A DNA stretch of 64,000 nt. It comes from Ianthella basta (lineage: Eukaryota; Porifera; Demospongiae; Verongiida; Ianthellidae). The translations under genes and the position numbers were made by a program. This document shows positions 33,507 through 46,036 of the stretch, piece by piece; position 1 is the stretch's first letter, and every line of letters starts with the position of its first letter. The stretch covers positions 861,206-925,205 of the forward strand of contig OZ025883.1 in assembly GCA_964019415.1 (NCBI GenBank). The letters are read 5' to 3'. The notes beneath the pieces are model-generated. The model saw only the letters and a program-made list of their open reading frames with translations. It was not told the origin of the DNA and searched no databases.

Positions 33507-36500
33507 TCAATGAAGGTACACATTGTAGAAGTGATCCAGGATAGGCTTTATCTCTTGCTGCAGCTGGTCCCTAGGATGACAGAGGTAAATAAAATAGGTA
33601 GATATTACATAGTTAGCTAGCACAAGCTAGCAAGCTGTGTAGGCTTGAGTCTGACTACATTAATTCATTGTGTACTTAACAACTTCACCATGCAATAGCT
33701 AGCTATCATACATATCTCGAATACTACTGAGCTGACACAACCTGAAGGAGCCATACATTAGCTAAATTAGCCTGGCACATCCAGCTAGCTAGGTAACTAC
33801 AAACGAATACGGTATATAATATAGAGGGTGATCATTAAACAGTCCTTATTCTAAACAATGCATTGCATGTAGTTCCTTAAATGGCAAGTACCACGGTGAC
33901 TGTAAAGGCAACTATACTCTGCCAGGTAAAACCAACTATTGCCATCACTGTATGTGCGCTTGTAAATGGACAACATACTTCAGGTTGCAATAGATATAGC
34001 ATGACGTGACATCATGCATTAGCCATATCGACTACACTATAGGCAGCAAGACTCACTGAAAATTGGTGGCTTGGTTTATCCATGCAAGAGTCTTCCACTT
34101 GTCAGCCAAGGCTGCCCTGAAGTTCTCAACCTGAGACTCCAAGAGACTTTTAAAGTTGTCCATACACTGTCTCTTTACTTCTGGCTTCCTAGCATCGAGT
34201 TGCTTTTTCAAGTGGTTAATGATCTGAAAGGGGAAGACAGTGCAAGGAATGCTGAAAAGGTCAACTGTGACAGCATGCAATGCCAGAATACATTGATTGC
34301 CAGGCAATTACTAGTTTATCTGTTGCGTATCTATGGATTAATATCTCAGATGGCTATTACACTGTATAGCATTCATTGAATACTATCAATGGTTGAAGTG
34401 ACTTCTTTATTATATGTATAAGCAAGCACAGTTAATACTCAGCTGCTACAAAAACCTGCAGGATGCTTGATCCAAGATATTTTTAAAAAATGCTTAAAAA
34501 ATAAGGAATGAGGTGAGATATGTGAGAATGCAAATACACAATAATACGTTCCACACCTCGTGTGACATAGTCATTTCTATACTCCACACCCCATGATAAT
34601 CCTACGGTAACCACACCTCCTGTATGTTATTCCTATACCACAACTCCTGTCACTCCTACCAGCACTTTACTTGTTAATTATTCCACCACACCTTAAGTCA
34701 CTCCTAGCACACTTCATGTCAATCCTACCACACCTTGTGTCACTCCTACCACGCCTCATGTCAATCCTACCACACTTCATGTCACTCCTATCACATCTCA
34801 TGCCGCTCCTACCAAACCTCATATCAATCCTAACACACCTTGCATGTGCCATGCACTCCAAACACACCTCATGTCAGTCCTATGTCGCCTCATGTCAATC
34901 CTACCACACCTCATGTCGCTCCTACCAAACCTTATGTCAATCCTAACACATCTTGTGTCTCTCCAAACACACCTCATGTCAATCATAATTTATATATTTC
35001 GATGAATCTATACATAGATGTTATAATTATAAATAATGCTATTAGCTAGGCACTACATAACTGGAAGATAGAATTATTATGGGGACATTTTGTAGCAGTA
35101 TAAGGTATGTATACTTTGATTTGACAGACTGCGGTGAAACTTGCATGAATGACTGAAATGATTTATTAAAGAAGTGCAGTAAGCTAAGCCCCAAACTTTG
35201 TGGTACTGCAACTGAAGAAAGTTCTCCTGGGACTGAAACATTGTGCAGTATAGCCTGGCAAATGGTATCAGGTCAAGCGAGAACCCGCATGTTTCCCTCA
35301 AATGCATTCTCATGTTCTCCCTGTTTTAACTTGACTACCATCTAATATATAAAGCCGAAAGTGTCTGTCTGTGTGTGTGTCCGTGGTGCGCACACAGGTT
35401 TCTTGCTCCATCAGTGTCAAACTCGCTGTGGTTGCTGGGGGCACTGGGGTCAGGTTATAGTAGGGTTGACGTCACCCATCTTGCGGTTTGCAGAGATTTA
35501 TCCACCCATGTCTGCTTTTTCTTTCTTGGACGACTGCCATTTCAAATTATCGTTCCCATTGACTTCAGGTTTTTACCACACTTGATTCACTGTCGTTCCA
35601 CGTTCGAATTTAAACATAATCATCACACCAGCTAAAATTTTATTTTTAGGTGTAGCGTGCAGTAATATGGTTGCTGAGGGCATCAGGGGACAGGCATCAG
35701 GTGCTGTAGCCTGCCAAAGGCAGGCCTCTCTGCTAGTAATATAATAATGGTGAATAATCGTGCATCCCTTGATATATTTATGACCTGTAAATAAAAGTAT
35801 ATGTGGAACCACATGCACCTACAGCTGTGAAGATGCTGTAGGGTAGGTTAGAAGCTTACTTTTCCTTTGACCTGCTCCAAATGATCATCAGTTCTAACTG
35901 CCCAAACAATGCCTTGTATAGCAAGCACCAGTGCAAGTGATGGGGGACATAGAGCACCGAATGCATATGCTCCACCCTGAGAAGAAAATATGATGAACAA
36001 AAAGTGGAAGTCTCAACCACAAAATATACACATCACATTACCATACATGCATGCATGCTGTGCACTAGAGTTATGCGTAATCATAAGATTATAATTACTG
36101 GTATTTGTACACTACCAGTTACAGTCAGTACTGGTGAAGCTGCCCCACTGTTACTTGTATGACAAGCAGTGAAATGAACTGATCATTTTATATATCTGTG
36201 CATGTTACTCACCAAATACGATGCTGAAAAAACTTTACTTGCAGTGCTGTGTTGATACCTCTTTCGCACACGATATTCTTCACCCTCCACCGTGATGAGT
36301 TCAGTAGGTGGATTAAGGTTATTCGCCCCCTTGAGGCCCTCTTTCCAAAATATCTGCCAAAAGAAAATTAAACCTAACATTGTACACTTACTGTAGTACT
36401 GAGTTTAATTCTAAAATTTAGTAACTTATTTACTTGTAGTCACATGGATATGCACATTAAATGTACTAGCAGAGAAGGGTGCCTTCGGCACCCTCCTCTG

Positions 36501-39500
36501 CTCTGGCGCCCAAGGCAAGTGCTTCCAATGCCAGTGCTTCTGATGCAAAGCACTTCCAAACCTGGCTACTGAGTGATATATAGCTATACACGCTGCAGCT
36601 GCAGTTAGCTATAGAGTTGCACGCAGCTGACTCCTCGTCCACCATGAATCACCTTCTGCAAGGTCAAGCGTCTTGTATTGCCCTCCAAATTAAACAGAAC
36701 TGATTCATGATGGCCTTGAGCTGACTCTTGGTTGTTCTCTTGAGTTGACTCCTGGTTGGTCCTTTGAGTTGACTCCCCTAGAGCTGGCTCCTGCTTTTCC
36801 CCTGGTGCTGACTCCTGTGAGTGAAGGTTGAGTGATGTTCTTAGAGTTCTGACAGTTGTCGTCGATTCCTAAGAGCTCTCATCATCCCTGAATGTCTTGA
36901 CTCTTTGGTTAGTCCGGTGTTGCCCTTAATGTTCGGCATATGCGCACTGCAGCGGTTGCAAATTGCTTTGTTAGGAAGAAACGTATTACGATGACGTCAT
37001 GAGTCATCGCGCAAGCATAACTTGTGCCCATCCTTTTGCCATCGAGCAGCTTTCACTCGCGTAAGACGGCGCTTTCCGCTATATAGCTTATGTCACCCAC
37101 AGCCTTCTACATTGTGCTACAACGACAGCAAAGAAGCCGTCGCACCATCTCCCCAGGAGGAGTTTTGTAACAAAGAAATTAGCTGCGAAATCCGTAATCT
37201 ACTTCGCTTTCCTCCGTAAAACAAAAATGGCGTCCTGTAGTAACGTATGGCGAGTTGGCGCAAAACCTTCATTTCGCACGTTTTCGCAGGAAAATCCAGC
37301 CGAAGACACCCTCCGGATAGCGCTTTAACATTAGAACCGAATTTTCTGCGAACCCTCCGCACGGTTTCGGAGATTAGTGCGGACAAAAAAAATCGGCCTG
37401 GCTCCATTATAATAAGATAGAAAGAACAGGCCATTGGAATTATCCCTTCAGAATAATACTGGCTTTCTACTCAGGACTGAGAGTGTAAACACATGTACAA
37501 ATTCAATGACGGACAAAATGCAATGGAAGTTGATGAGTTTACAATTTTAAGGTGGAGTCTACAATTTCTAATCACACATAACACCATGCAGTCTTGAGAT
37601 AAGAGTACCAAAGGCATGTATGTAATTTGAGAAGACAGCTCTTGCAGCAGGCATGCACAAAGGCCTGCAGTTTGATAGAAACTAGCCTGCTATACACCAG
37701 CAATGGTGTCTCAGTGTGTGTGTGTGGGGGGGGGGGGGAGGGGAGCCTCCGAGAGGCAGAGCCAAATAAGCAATCAGTAACCACTTCTGCCAGTCATTCT
37801 ACATATCTATGAAGATGGAAGAGTCACATAGATCTGTTTCCCAGTAGCTGTGGCTCAGTCTTCAGTACATGTGGCATAGTACTGCATGAGGGTTGTGCAG
37901 GGGAGGATGACTAGCTACTTTGGTGCCCACCACCACCAAAACACAAATTGTTAATTATGCTGCACTTAGTATGTAAATTACATTCTCATTCATACTATTT
38001 CCCTCTTTGACTGGGCTCATTGACTCGAGCCATTCATGCAAAATCATGACCTTAATGCATGACCTTGATGTCCATCCTGAAATGAATTATAATCAGAACT
38101 TAAGCATGGGAGAGACTAAGTATCCTCTACATTGCACGTACATGCAGCTATAATCAACTGTAGGATAACATCATGCATGTTTCAAGAAGCATCTATGGTA
38201 ATTGACTTACCGACGTACTATCCACCACCCATCGTCCAAACCGTGGTCTAGCACGATATCCTTGGGTCATTTCAGTGCAACTGGCCATGGTCGTCTCCAA
38301 ATCCAAACTACATTAAAACAGACCTGATAAACTGCACATATAGCTTATAGAATAATGTTACAATCACATGTTACTATGCCCATGCATCATGCATATTTAC
38401 ACAACCACAACACATTATATGAATGAGCATACCTATCTTGTTCAACCTCTGCCTGTGGCTCGGCAATTCTGATACTCAATTCTGCAATCATTGCATCTGC
38501 AAGTTAACAGAAGTGCATTTGACATGCAGACTTGCATACAAAAGCATGCACACTTTACCACATGTACCTTGAAAACATTTGGTCTTGTCAGTGGCAAATG
38601 TCCTCATTTGCTGTTCGTATGCCAGCATCAGTGTCTTCATGGCCTCATCCAAGTACTCTGTCAGCCCCTTTTGGTAGTCTTCCCATTTCTCCTTATCTAA
38701 CCTTTTACGATACACCTCCACCTTCCCTCGCACATCCTCCTTGACTCTGTCATGGAGCTCATCAAACTGCATATTGTAAGCAGTGCATGCAATGCAGTGT
38801 CCAGGTCATTTGAGAACTAAGATAATACCTGATGCTAACAGGTTGTCCTTATACATTATATGGATGCTGTGGATTATATACAACAGTGGAAGCATAGGGA
38901 AATGGCCTGCATGCACGTCTACACATGTATACAGGAGACTATACGGGTTAGCCTCATTGTCAGCACATTTAAAACCGCTGCAAAAATCAATGTCTAAAGT
39001 AAATGTCATGCCAGCCTCCTCATGCACCCATGGCTTGGCTACAATATCTACAGTTTGGCTATGCTATTATATAATTACTGCTTGGACAACACTTGAAATC
39101 AACTAATTCCCATTTGTATACTCTGACATTCATAGTCAATGAGGGAAGTTTCCTAAGCATGAGCAGGGGCTTGTTCTGCCTAGGGTTAAGTGAACAAGCA
39201 TGCTGCAGTGTTTAGGCCAAACTGCCATTGAAATGTATAGTGACTGCAGGTAGGTGTAGTCACACCCGAGTCATGCCTATGTAATTCAGGGATGCACCTG
39301 TACGTATATGTGATAATGTTATACATGATAATGCCATATTCTGCTATACATAATGTATAGCAGAAGAAATAACACCCTCAACATACCTTTTTACTAAATT
39401 CTTCCATTGCACTCTCTACTCTCTCTCCAGATAGCTGCTGCAGTGTCTGTTCTGCAGCATTAACTTTCAGAAGCAAAGACTCAGTACATATCACATCTCT

Positions 39501-42500
39501 GTCCAGTTCCTCTCTGCATATATATAAGAACATCTTGTCATCATGTACACAAAGATACGGTAACCATTGTACGGGAGTGAACAATATACAGAATCTATTA
39601 TAATGCACCATATCTCGGTTTGTGTGTTTGTTTGTTCCCTCATAAAATCAGCACCTTGCAGGGAATCAGCTCAAGACGCTCTGTTCCAGTTGAGGGACTG
39701 GGTGGCATGTTCTTAGAGGGGTGCTGCTCACCTAGCTGCCTTGTGGCCGAATAGCGTGATTCCTTCGTCCATTCTCCGTGGACCAACATGCCATTTTTAT
39801 AATTATTGATCCTTCCACTACAGGTCATTGGCAGACTTGATACGTGCCGTGCCAGTTAAGAGAGTGGGGGGGGGGGGGGGGGGCATGAGCTTAGAGGGGT
39901 GCCATTCACCTAGCTGCCCTGCAGCCGAAGAGAGCACTTCCTTTGTTCCTCGGGCCAAGACACCATTTTTAATTGTCACTCTCTAGGACTTCCCATTATG
40001 GGAGATCTCATTCATTGTCAGCAAACATTTGAATTAAACTCTACCGTCATTATAGCAGCCAGCCTCCTTTGCTATCTGTGCAGATAGTTAAAAACTGGCA
40101 CCGACTCGCTGGCTTGCAATAGGCTGGAAACCTACCCAAAGGATGGGCATTCAGCTATAGTTACACATATTCACCGAGTGCATATTCGGCAGCTGCCAAA
40201 GCAGTATAAGAATACTTTATTCTAGTGAATTCAAATTTCACAAGAAAATTTGTTCATTAAAATATTAGTGCCCAAGCCATGCATCTGAGACCAACATATA
40301 TACTTACACTCCTTCTCCACACCACTGCTTGAATTGCTCCATCATTTCAACTAACTCTTGCATGAATTTTGTGCACGACTCCCAATGCCTTCCACACTTG
40401 GTCTGGATAGCACTGCCAGATAGACACTCCTACAATAAATGCCAAGCAGAATGTGGCTGTGCACATGCATTTCATCTCTCCATGGCCAGATTTGATCAAT
40501 GCTATCTTTTGGTTTGGAACAAAGGCCACAGATACTCACCCACTGCATGCAGTGCAGTGTGCCTTACCTAAAGCATTAACACATAAGCTTACATGAAGCA
40601 GTGACTCAAATCTTTTGAACTCTGTCCATCTCTCTTGCCAATCCCTCTTCAATGCTCCACAGCCTACATTAACATAATAGAACTACAACAGTGAAGATAA
40701 ATGTTTACACCACCGACCATCCAAGCAGTCAATTGTTCACACTAGTCTGCATGAAATGCACATAGCATTACATGCCAAGCCTTCTCAGGCCATGCAATCA
40801 ATCGCTACACCATATACGTACAAACTTTTGCTGGACTTTCATTTCTCATAATTATGCTCCAGGCCTAGACTATGTTCACAATATCATCTTTATGAAGCAC
40901 TTGTATCCCCTAATGTCCAACAACAGTAGGGGGTGTTCACTTTCTACTTTGGGATAAATTCCCAAACGCAATCTGCTATAAACCTTTATAATATTTTTAA
41001 ATGAAATGCCCCCAAATCCTTACTGATTTGACTCTTTTGTGCAAGAAGCTTGTGTGTTTATACAATGTTTAGCCGGTCAGTGCAGAGTACGTGACTCCTA
41101 TCATTCAGCTATATACAATCTACAGAGCATTCCTCAACTACAAGCTACGTCTGTGGGAATATAAACAACCTTCCCAATAACAATGTAGTCATGTTAACTG
41201 GTGTCTGCACCCTGTAGTAGTAAGATAATGATTATGTCTTCCTCATAAATGCATGCATGCTTATATATGAGCACAAAGTCCTCTTAGCCATATTCTCTGT
41301 CCCATTATTGGGAATATAGGGACAGAACTTGGCCAAAGCTGCAGGTCCATTAGTAATCCATTATAGTAATGGTGTCACACACACACTGCGGCAGTGTACA
41401 CAAACAGCTGGTCAGTGCAGAGTACGTGACTACCATTTAGCTACAATCTACAGAGCATTCCTCAACTACAAGCTACATACATTTGTGGGGAATATAAACA
41501 ACCTTCCCAATAACAATATAGTCATGTTTACTGGTGCCTACACCCTGTAGTAGTAAGATAATGATTATGTCTTCCTAATTGCAGTCACGTAGCTAGATCT
41601 GGCTGTGTGACACTAATCTCTCACACACTCGGTACATGTAGTGCAGAGAGCACCACTAATCACACAGTGCAGACATGAATGTGCGGCAACACATAACTGT
41701 AGTCCAGGGCAACACGACACATTTAAAGAATAACCAAACATTCATGAGCATACACAGATGCACACATTATGTATACACCAACACACAACAAGGACACCAC
41801 ATGAACTTGTACCAATACATGCAATGTTATGTGTGAACATGTATACACACATATTGTACCTACAGGTATACCGTAGGTACAATATGCAACTGGACACATC
41901 CGTATTTGTCCAATAGATGTACAGGCCTCTATTTCTTTCCAGAGATTTGACTCAACCTCTATTCGAGCCCAGTTTCTATTTGGGTCTGACTTCTATTAAA
42001 TCTGATTGGAATCTGATGAACAAATTGGACAGATACCTAGCCATGTTCTGGTCCAGCGACGCCCAACTCCCTTGCAGCAGCTTCTTTCGCAGCTCATCTG
42101 TGCTTGCTCCATACCTTCTGGAGGTAGTATGAAGTGCACTTTCTTTTGCTCCTCACTACTACAGCGGGACTCCAATCAGCCACCACACATTGCTCTGCAT
42201 TCAATTGTTACCCATAAAGCACACCCTCCAATGCCAAAGAGTTGTAGTTTGTGATTTTCAGACACAGCATCAATTCAGACCCGGCCTCTATTCAAACCCA
42301 GCCTCTACTATATAAAGAATCCTTGCTGGCATGATGAAGGCATGTATAGTTGCGTATCACATACACACACGTACAGACAATATACAACAGACTAAGCTTG
42401 TGGAATAGTGCACACTACAGGCCTACTGCAAGTATATGAAATACCTGAACAAGGTTTGCCTTTCTTCTCATTCTCCTGCACCTTGCAAGCCTCCTTGCCA

Positions 42501-45500
42501 GATACAAAGAAGGTCCGATCCAAAACTGCATTGGCTTGCAAGCCTTGGACTAGAAACTCTTGCACCTTCTGAAGATGTTGCTTTTTCACTGTTTCGACTG
42601 TAGCATCCCGTCTACTTGTATCCTCATCGTCATCACTGTCATCATTGCTACTATCCTCACCTTCATCCACCACCAGGTCCCAAAGGTTGAACAGGATGAA
42701 CAGGTTCTTGCTGACATTTGGCAACTGGTGATTAACATGCTCCAAAAACCTCTTGACCTGTGACACAAAGAATATACAAGGGAAGCGAACATTGAGAATA
42801 GGGATTCTCAACCCCAGATAGCTGCATACATGATTAACTTTGAATTCCATTGAAACAGCAAGCTAAAGTGTATAATGTGATTGTTGTATAGTATACGCGT
42901 AACATATACAGTGGAACCTCAGAAATATGATCGCAATCTAGGCCATGAAAGTGGTCTTATTTTCAAGGTGGTATTAATTCTGAGAACCATAAATCATGTA
43001 TACATGGATTTGGGACTAAACCAAAGTGGCCTTATTTTTAAGGTGGTCGTTTTATAGAGGTGATCGTTTAGCAGAGTTCCACTGTATGCTTCACTCAACT
43101 CAAGTACTGTACAAGACAGTACTAACAGTAAATGTGAAAGAGCTACTTGTATCTCTTAGACCTGCATGTGCAATTACCGGCTCTTCCAATGTGCTTGTCC
43201 CATTGCAAACATACACAAAGACATCTGCATCACCGCAGGTCTTCTTCACCAGATCATCAACTTCAGCATCAGTGCTGAGGCCCGGGCTAACAAAAGAGTA
43301 GTTATGCAATATTTCTCATCGGCTAGCTGCTTCAATAGTATGACAGAAGTGAAGGGGGATGTGTAGCACACTGCTACACAGGTGTATTCATGAATGACTC
43401 AACAAACAACTTAAGGACCACAACAAAATGAACTCAGAACAATGCATTATGGCGAAATACGTGTCCAACCACACACAACAACTCGCCAACACATATGCAG
43501 GTATCAAATATTATAACTCTTCTCTTTGTGTGCATGTGTGAATGACTTCTTCTGAATCACAGGATCATTATATGATGTGCATGCATGAAGAGTATGTACA
43601 TACCTGTCTATTAGGACAACATCTTGGTTCAACCACACGCAGCTGTCTTGGGCTGGCAAGAATATCTCAAGGATCTCCCCAGCTTTGAGGCTTCCCTGCT
43701 TCATGTGGTTGGCCAATGCTTTCACTGCCTGCAGTAAATAGGATTCAATAATGCTAGCATGCAGAAAACCAGCTTGAGCAGGATAATGCCATGATAATAT
43801 GCTGTATAGCCTGTAATGTTGACATCTCGGCATGTGACATATAATGTATACCTATAGTACACAGTATGTATGTATGCAATGCGCACCTACCAGCAGGTTC
43901 TTCTTCTGCAAGCCTCCAGTCTTCACATACCCATCTGCACTGCATTCCTGGCCTGGTGGTACACCGGTTATGGTGCAAAAGCAGCTAGTGGTAGAGCCTT
44001 TCCCAACAGGAAGCACTTTCTTCTTGATGAGGGCATTGACAATGGTGCTCTTGCCATTACTGGTGCTCCCCAGGAAGGCTACCTTCATCTGTTCTTGCTT
44101 AATTGCCTCTACCATTGTTTGCAGGCTGTTCTGAATCTTGGAGCATGTATCTAATGCACTTGTAGGACAGTCCTGTACCCGCTCAAGAAAGGCCTGGATG
44201 GTGTTCAGGTGCTCCAAGAAGGCTCTCACGCAGGCAGCCAAAATATGCTTTGCTTGCTGAAAATCCAGCTATGTAGAATTATTAAGAATAGAATATATAG
44301 AATTAGCAGAGAAAATGTGTGCCTCAGACACTTCAAGTGCATGTCACGTCTAGTGGAGCAGCCACAGTATGTATATTCTCATATACATTATGTAAAATGC
44401 ATGACATCATACATTGTATAATATATAGTACATAACATCATATCTTGCAATAATGTTAGTACACAGCTAGTACTCTGCATATGTAGCCTCTGGCTATATA
44501 TAGGCTCCCTGCACTAAATGACCTCCCTGCATGATCATGATGATTAGCATGCATTAATTTAACTGCATTAACCATGTATGAGATGCAGCATACTACCTAC
44601 CCTATAACCTGCTGTCAACCTTACAATGCAATATAGCTATAGTTACACACCATGCACACGAAAGGGCTTACCGGATTCACTTTCCCCAACTCTTCAAGCA
44701 CGGCTGCTGCATCAGGCCTTTGGTCAGGTTCATCATTCAAGCAGCTCAGAATCAGTGGTCTCAGAGGGTAGTTTGCGGGCAAACGAGCCAGGTCATCACG
44801 GCGCCTGTCCTTCTCGGGAATTCCACCGATGTTCTGCAGCCCAGGATTCGGTTCCTGCTGCGTCGCGATTTCCAGCATCAACACACCGTAAGAGAAGATG
44901 TCAATCTTCTCAGTATAGCAAGGCTTCGCAGCCAGGGCTTCCGGCGGCATGTAGGGTAATGCTCCAGGTTGCTGCGACTGGAAGTAAGCTGCAGTCTTCA
45001 GCTTTGATTGCCCGAGGTCGCCAAGCTTGGCTCGTCCTGTGTTATCGAGTAGGACATTCTTGGCGGAGAGGTCGCGGTGTACCAGAGGAGGATCCTGTGT
45101 ATGGAGGAAGTAAATTCCCTTCGCTATGTCTAGACAGAGTTGAAACTGCCTTCGGTAACTTAGTCTTCCTTTCTCCGCACGCAGCAGCTGTCTGAGGTCT
45201 TGATTCATCCTCTCCATCACCAGGATGGGCTCTTCGCTATCTTGGTCGTAGAAGGCTCCCTTGAAACCCACGATCAGTGGATGGGTGATGCTTTCCAAGC
45301 GTGTGCACTCACTCTGGAAGGCTTTCAGCGCTTCGTCGCCCTGGCCGTCCCGTACCGCATCTAACAGAACGCCGTGAATCCTCTTTACTGCCACGGGACG
45401 CCCATTCAGTTCTCCTTCATAAACTGTTCCATTCCCTCCACGGTTGATCTCCTTGTCAACAGTCAAAGAGGAAGGCCTGGGAGCTAGATGTTTGGAAAGC

Positions 45501-45505
45501 GACAT
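33507..45505 (-). CDS. KM-3: kinase-mitofusin-like GTPase fusion protein (15 exons, 971 aa)
   Basis: Exons: 44672-45505, 43891-44256, 43604-43728, 43178-43286, 42445-42757, 40593-40663, 40308-40429, 39387-39513, 38568-38766, 38433-38496, 38211-38307, 36213-36353, 35860-35976, 34057-34223, 33507-33570. All junctions are GT-AG with consistent phase, total 2916 bp, no lesion. The kinase keeps K41, HRDLSAKN and DLG; the GTPase keeps GSTSNGKS, DSPG and NLWD. The membrane exon reads PPSLALVLAIQGIVWAV. Exon 14 carries a 33-bp in-frame deletion (residues KENIQDLQQRI region) relative to paralogues, shortening the HR2-like helix by 11 residues. An in-frame upstream ATG at 45544 would add 13 residues; I prefer the start shared by all copies. 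The MfnL stop codon lies about 530 bp upstream. Confidence 0.85.
34553..34985. repeat. 21-bp minisatellite in KM-3 intron 13 (long)
   Basis: About 20 imperfect units related to cactcctaccacacctcatgt, with higher-order variants (aatcctaccacacc). It is the longest of the three orthologous arrays. The open frames across it are artefacts. Confidence 0.85.
35341..35736 (+). mobile_element. Helitron-like element H4 (KM-3 intron 13)
   Basis: A|TCTAATATATAAAGCC at the 5' end, then a tgtctgtctgtgtg tract. The 3' end is a perfect stem-loop (gcctgccaaaggcaggc) and CTAG|T. KM-1 supplies the empty site (about 9020-9045). Confidence 0.8.
36466..37417 (-). mobile_element. Helitron-like element H5 (KM-3 intron 11)
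   Basis: On the minus strand it starts A|TCTTATTATAATGGAGCC and ends with the stem-loop gggtgccgaaggcaccc followed by CTAG|T. KM-2 shows the empty site at about 24150-24165. No recognised coding. Confidence 0.75.
39600..40155. mobile_element. Composite insertion in KM-3 intron 7 with internal duplication
   Basis: It contains two imperfect direct copies of a roughly 110-bp segment (cttagaggggtgc...cacctagctgcc, near 39712 and 39890), an 18-bp G tract (39866-39883), and a 3' part ending in a Helitron-like stem-loop and cattcagctatag. Boundaries are uncertain; the KM-1 intron has H3 nearby instead. Confidence 0.45.
42445..44256 (-). CDS. KM-3 exons 2-5: mitofusin/Fzo-type GTPase domain
   Basis: P-loop GSTSNGKS, switch I STTSCF, DSPG across the exon 3/4 junction, NLWD in exon 5, FFVSGKEAC near G5. 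The acidic insert after G4 is the long form. Exon 5 is two codons shorter at its 3' end than in KM-2. Confidence 0.85.
42909..43084. mobile_element. pogo/Tigger-like MITE in KM-3 intron 4
   Basis: Terminal inverted repeats cagtggaacctc and gagttccactg flanked by TA (42907-42908, 43085-43086); 176 bp, no coding. It is the orthologous insertion of 29335-29493. Confidence 0.8.
44672..45505 (-). CDS. KM-3 exon 1: protein kinase domain
   Basis: A 278-codon kinase with all catalytic residues. It differs from KM-1 and KM-2 at the activation segment (SQQPGALPY versus TKQPGAVPY), where it matches KM-4. Elsewhere (CYTEK, HTQDPP) it matches KM-2, giving a mosaic pattern. Confidence 0.9.
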
Positions 45506-46036
45506 ATTTGCCCAAAGTGGAGAAGCGATTGAAAAGGGCCACAATTAAAGCCTTTATGGCCTGCTGTAATGATATTCATATGCGTATATATGAGTGCTCG
45601 CCACTGGGTGGAGGGAGGGGGGAAGTACATCTACATACTATGTATGGTCATGGATTAGCTAGACATTGTGGGGTTGAGACGACCATGAGTGAGTATGAGT
45701 GGCGTCGCATACAGTCATCACTTTAGCACTTGCAAGTATTCTAGATCTGTAAATTGCAAAGTGTCCCAATAACAACCATGCCAAACTGAAGCTACATATG
45801 GATATAAAATGTGCATGTGTGTAGCCCACAGGTGGGCAGAAGCTCATCTTATTCCGATAAACAACTGTTTGACATAATTGTATTAATGTCATGATTTCTG
45901 TCAACTGATATAAGGCATGCAGTCATACAACGCTGCATGTGTCTTTCATAGTTTGCTACAAAAGGTACACACACTACACAGCTACATCATTATAGTGAGC
46001 ATGCAGTGTTAACATGCAGTATTAGTATAACTGGTC

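Noticed and set aside
34667..34867. Arg/Asp/Cys-rich repeat peptide on the minus strand
   Set aside because: It is a translation of the minisatellite; no start context or splice signals.
40347..40548. Short frames on both strands near KM-3 exon 7
   Set aside because: They are out-of-frame readings around the real exon 40308-40429.
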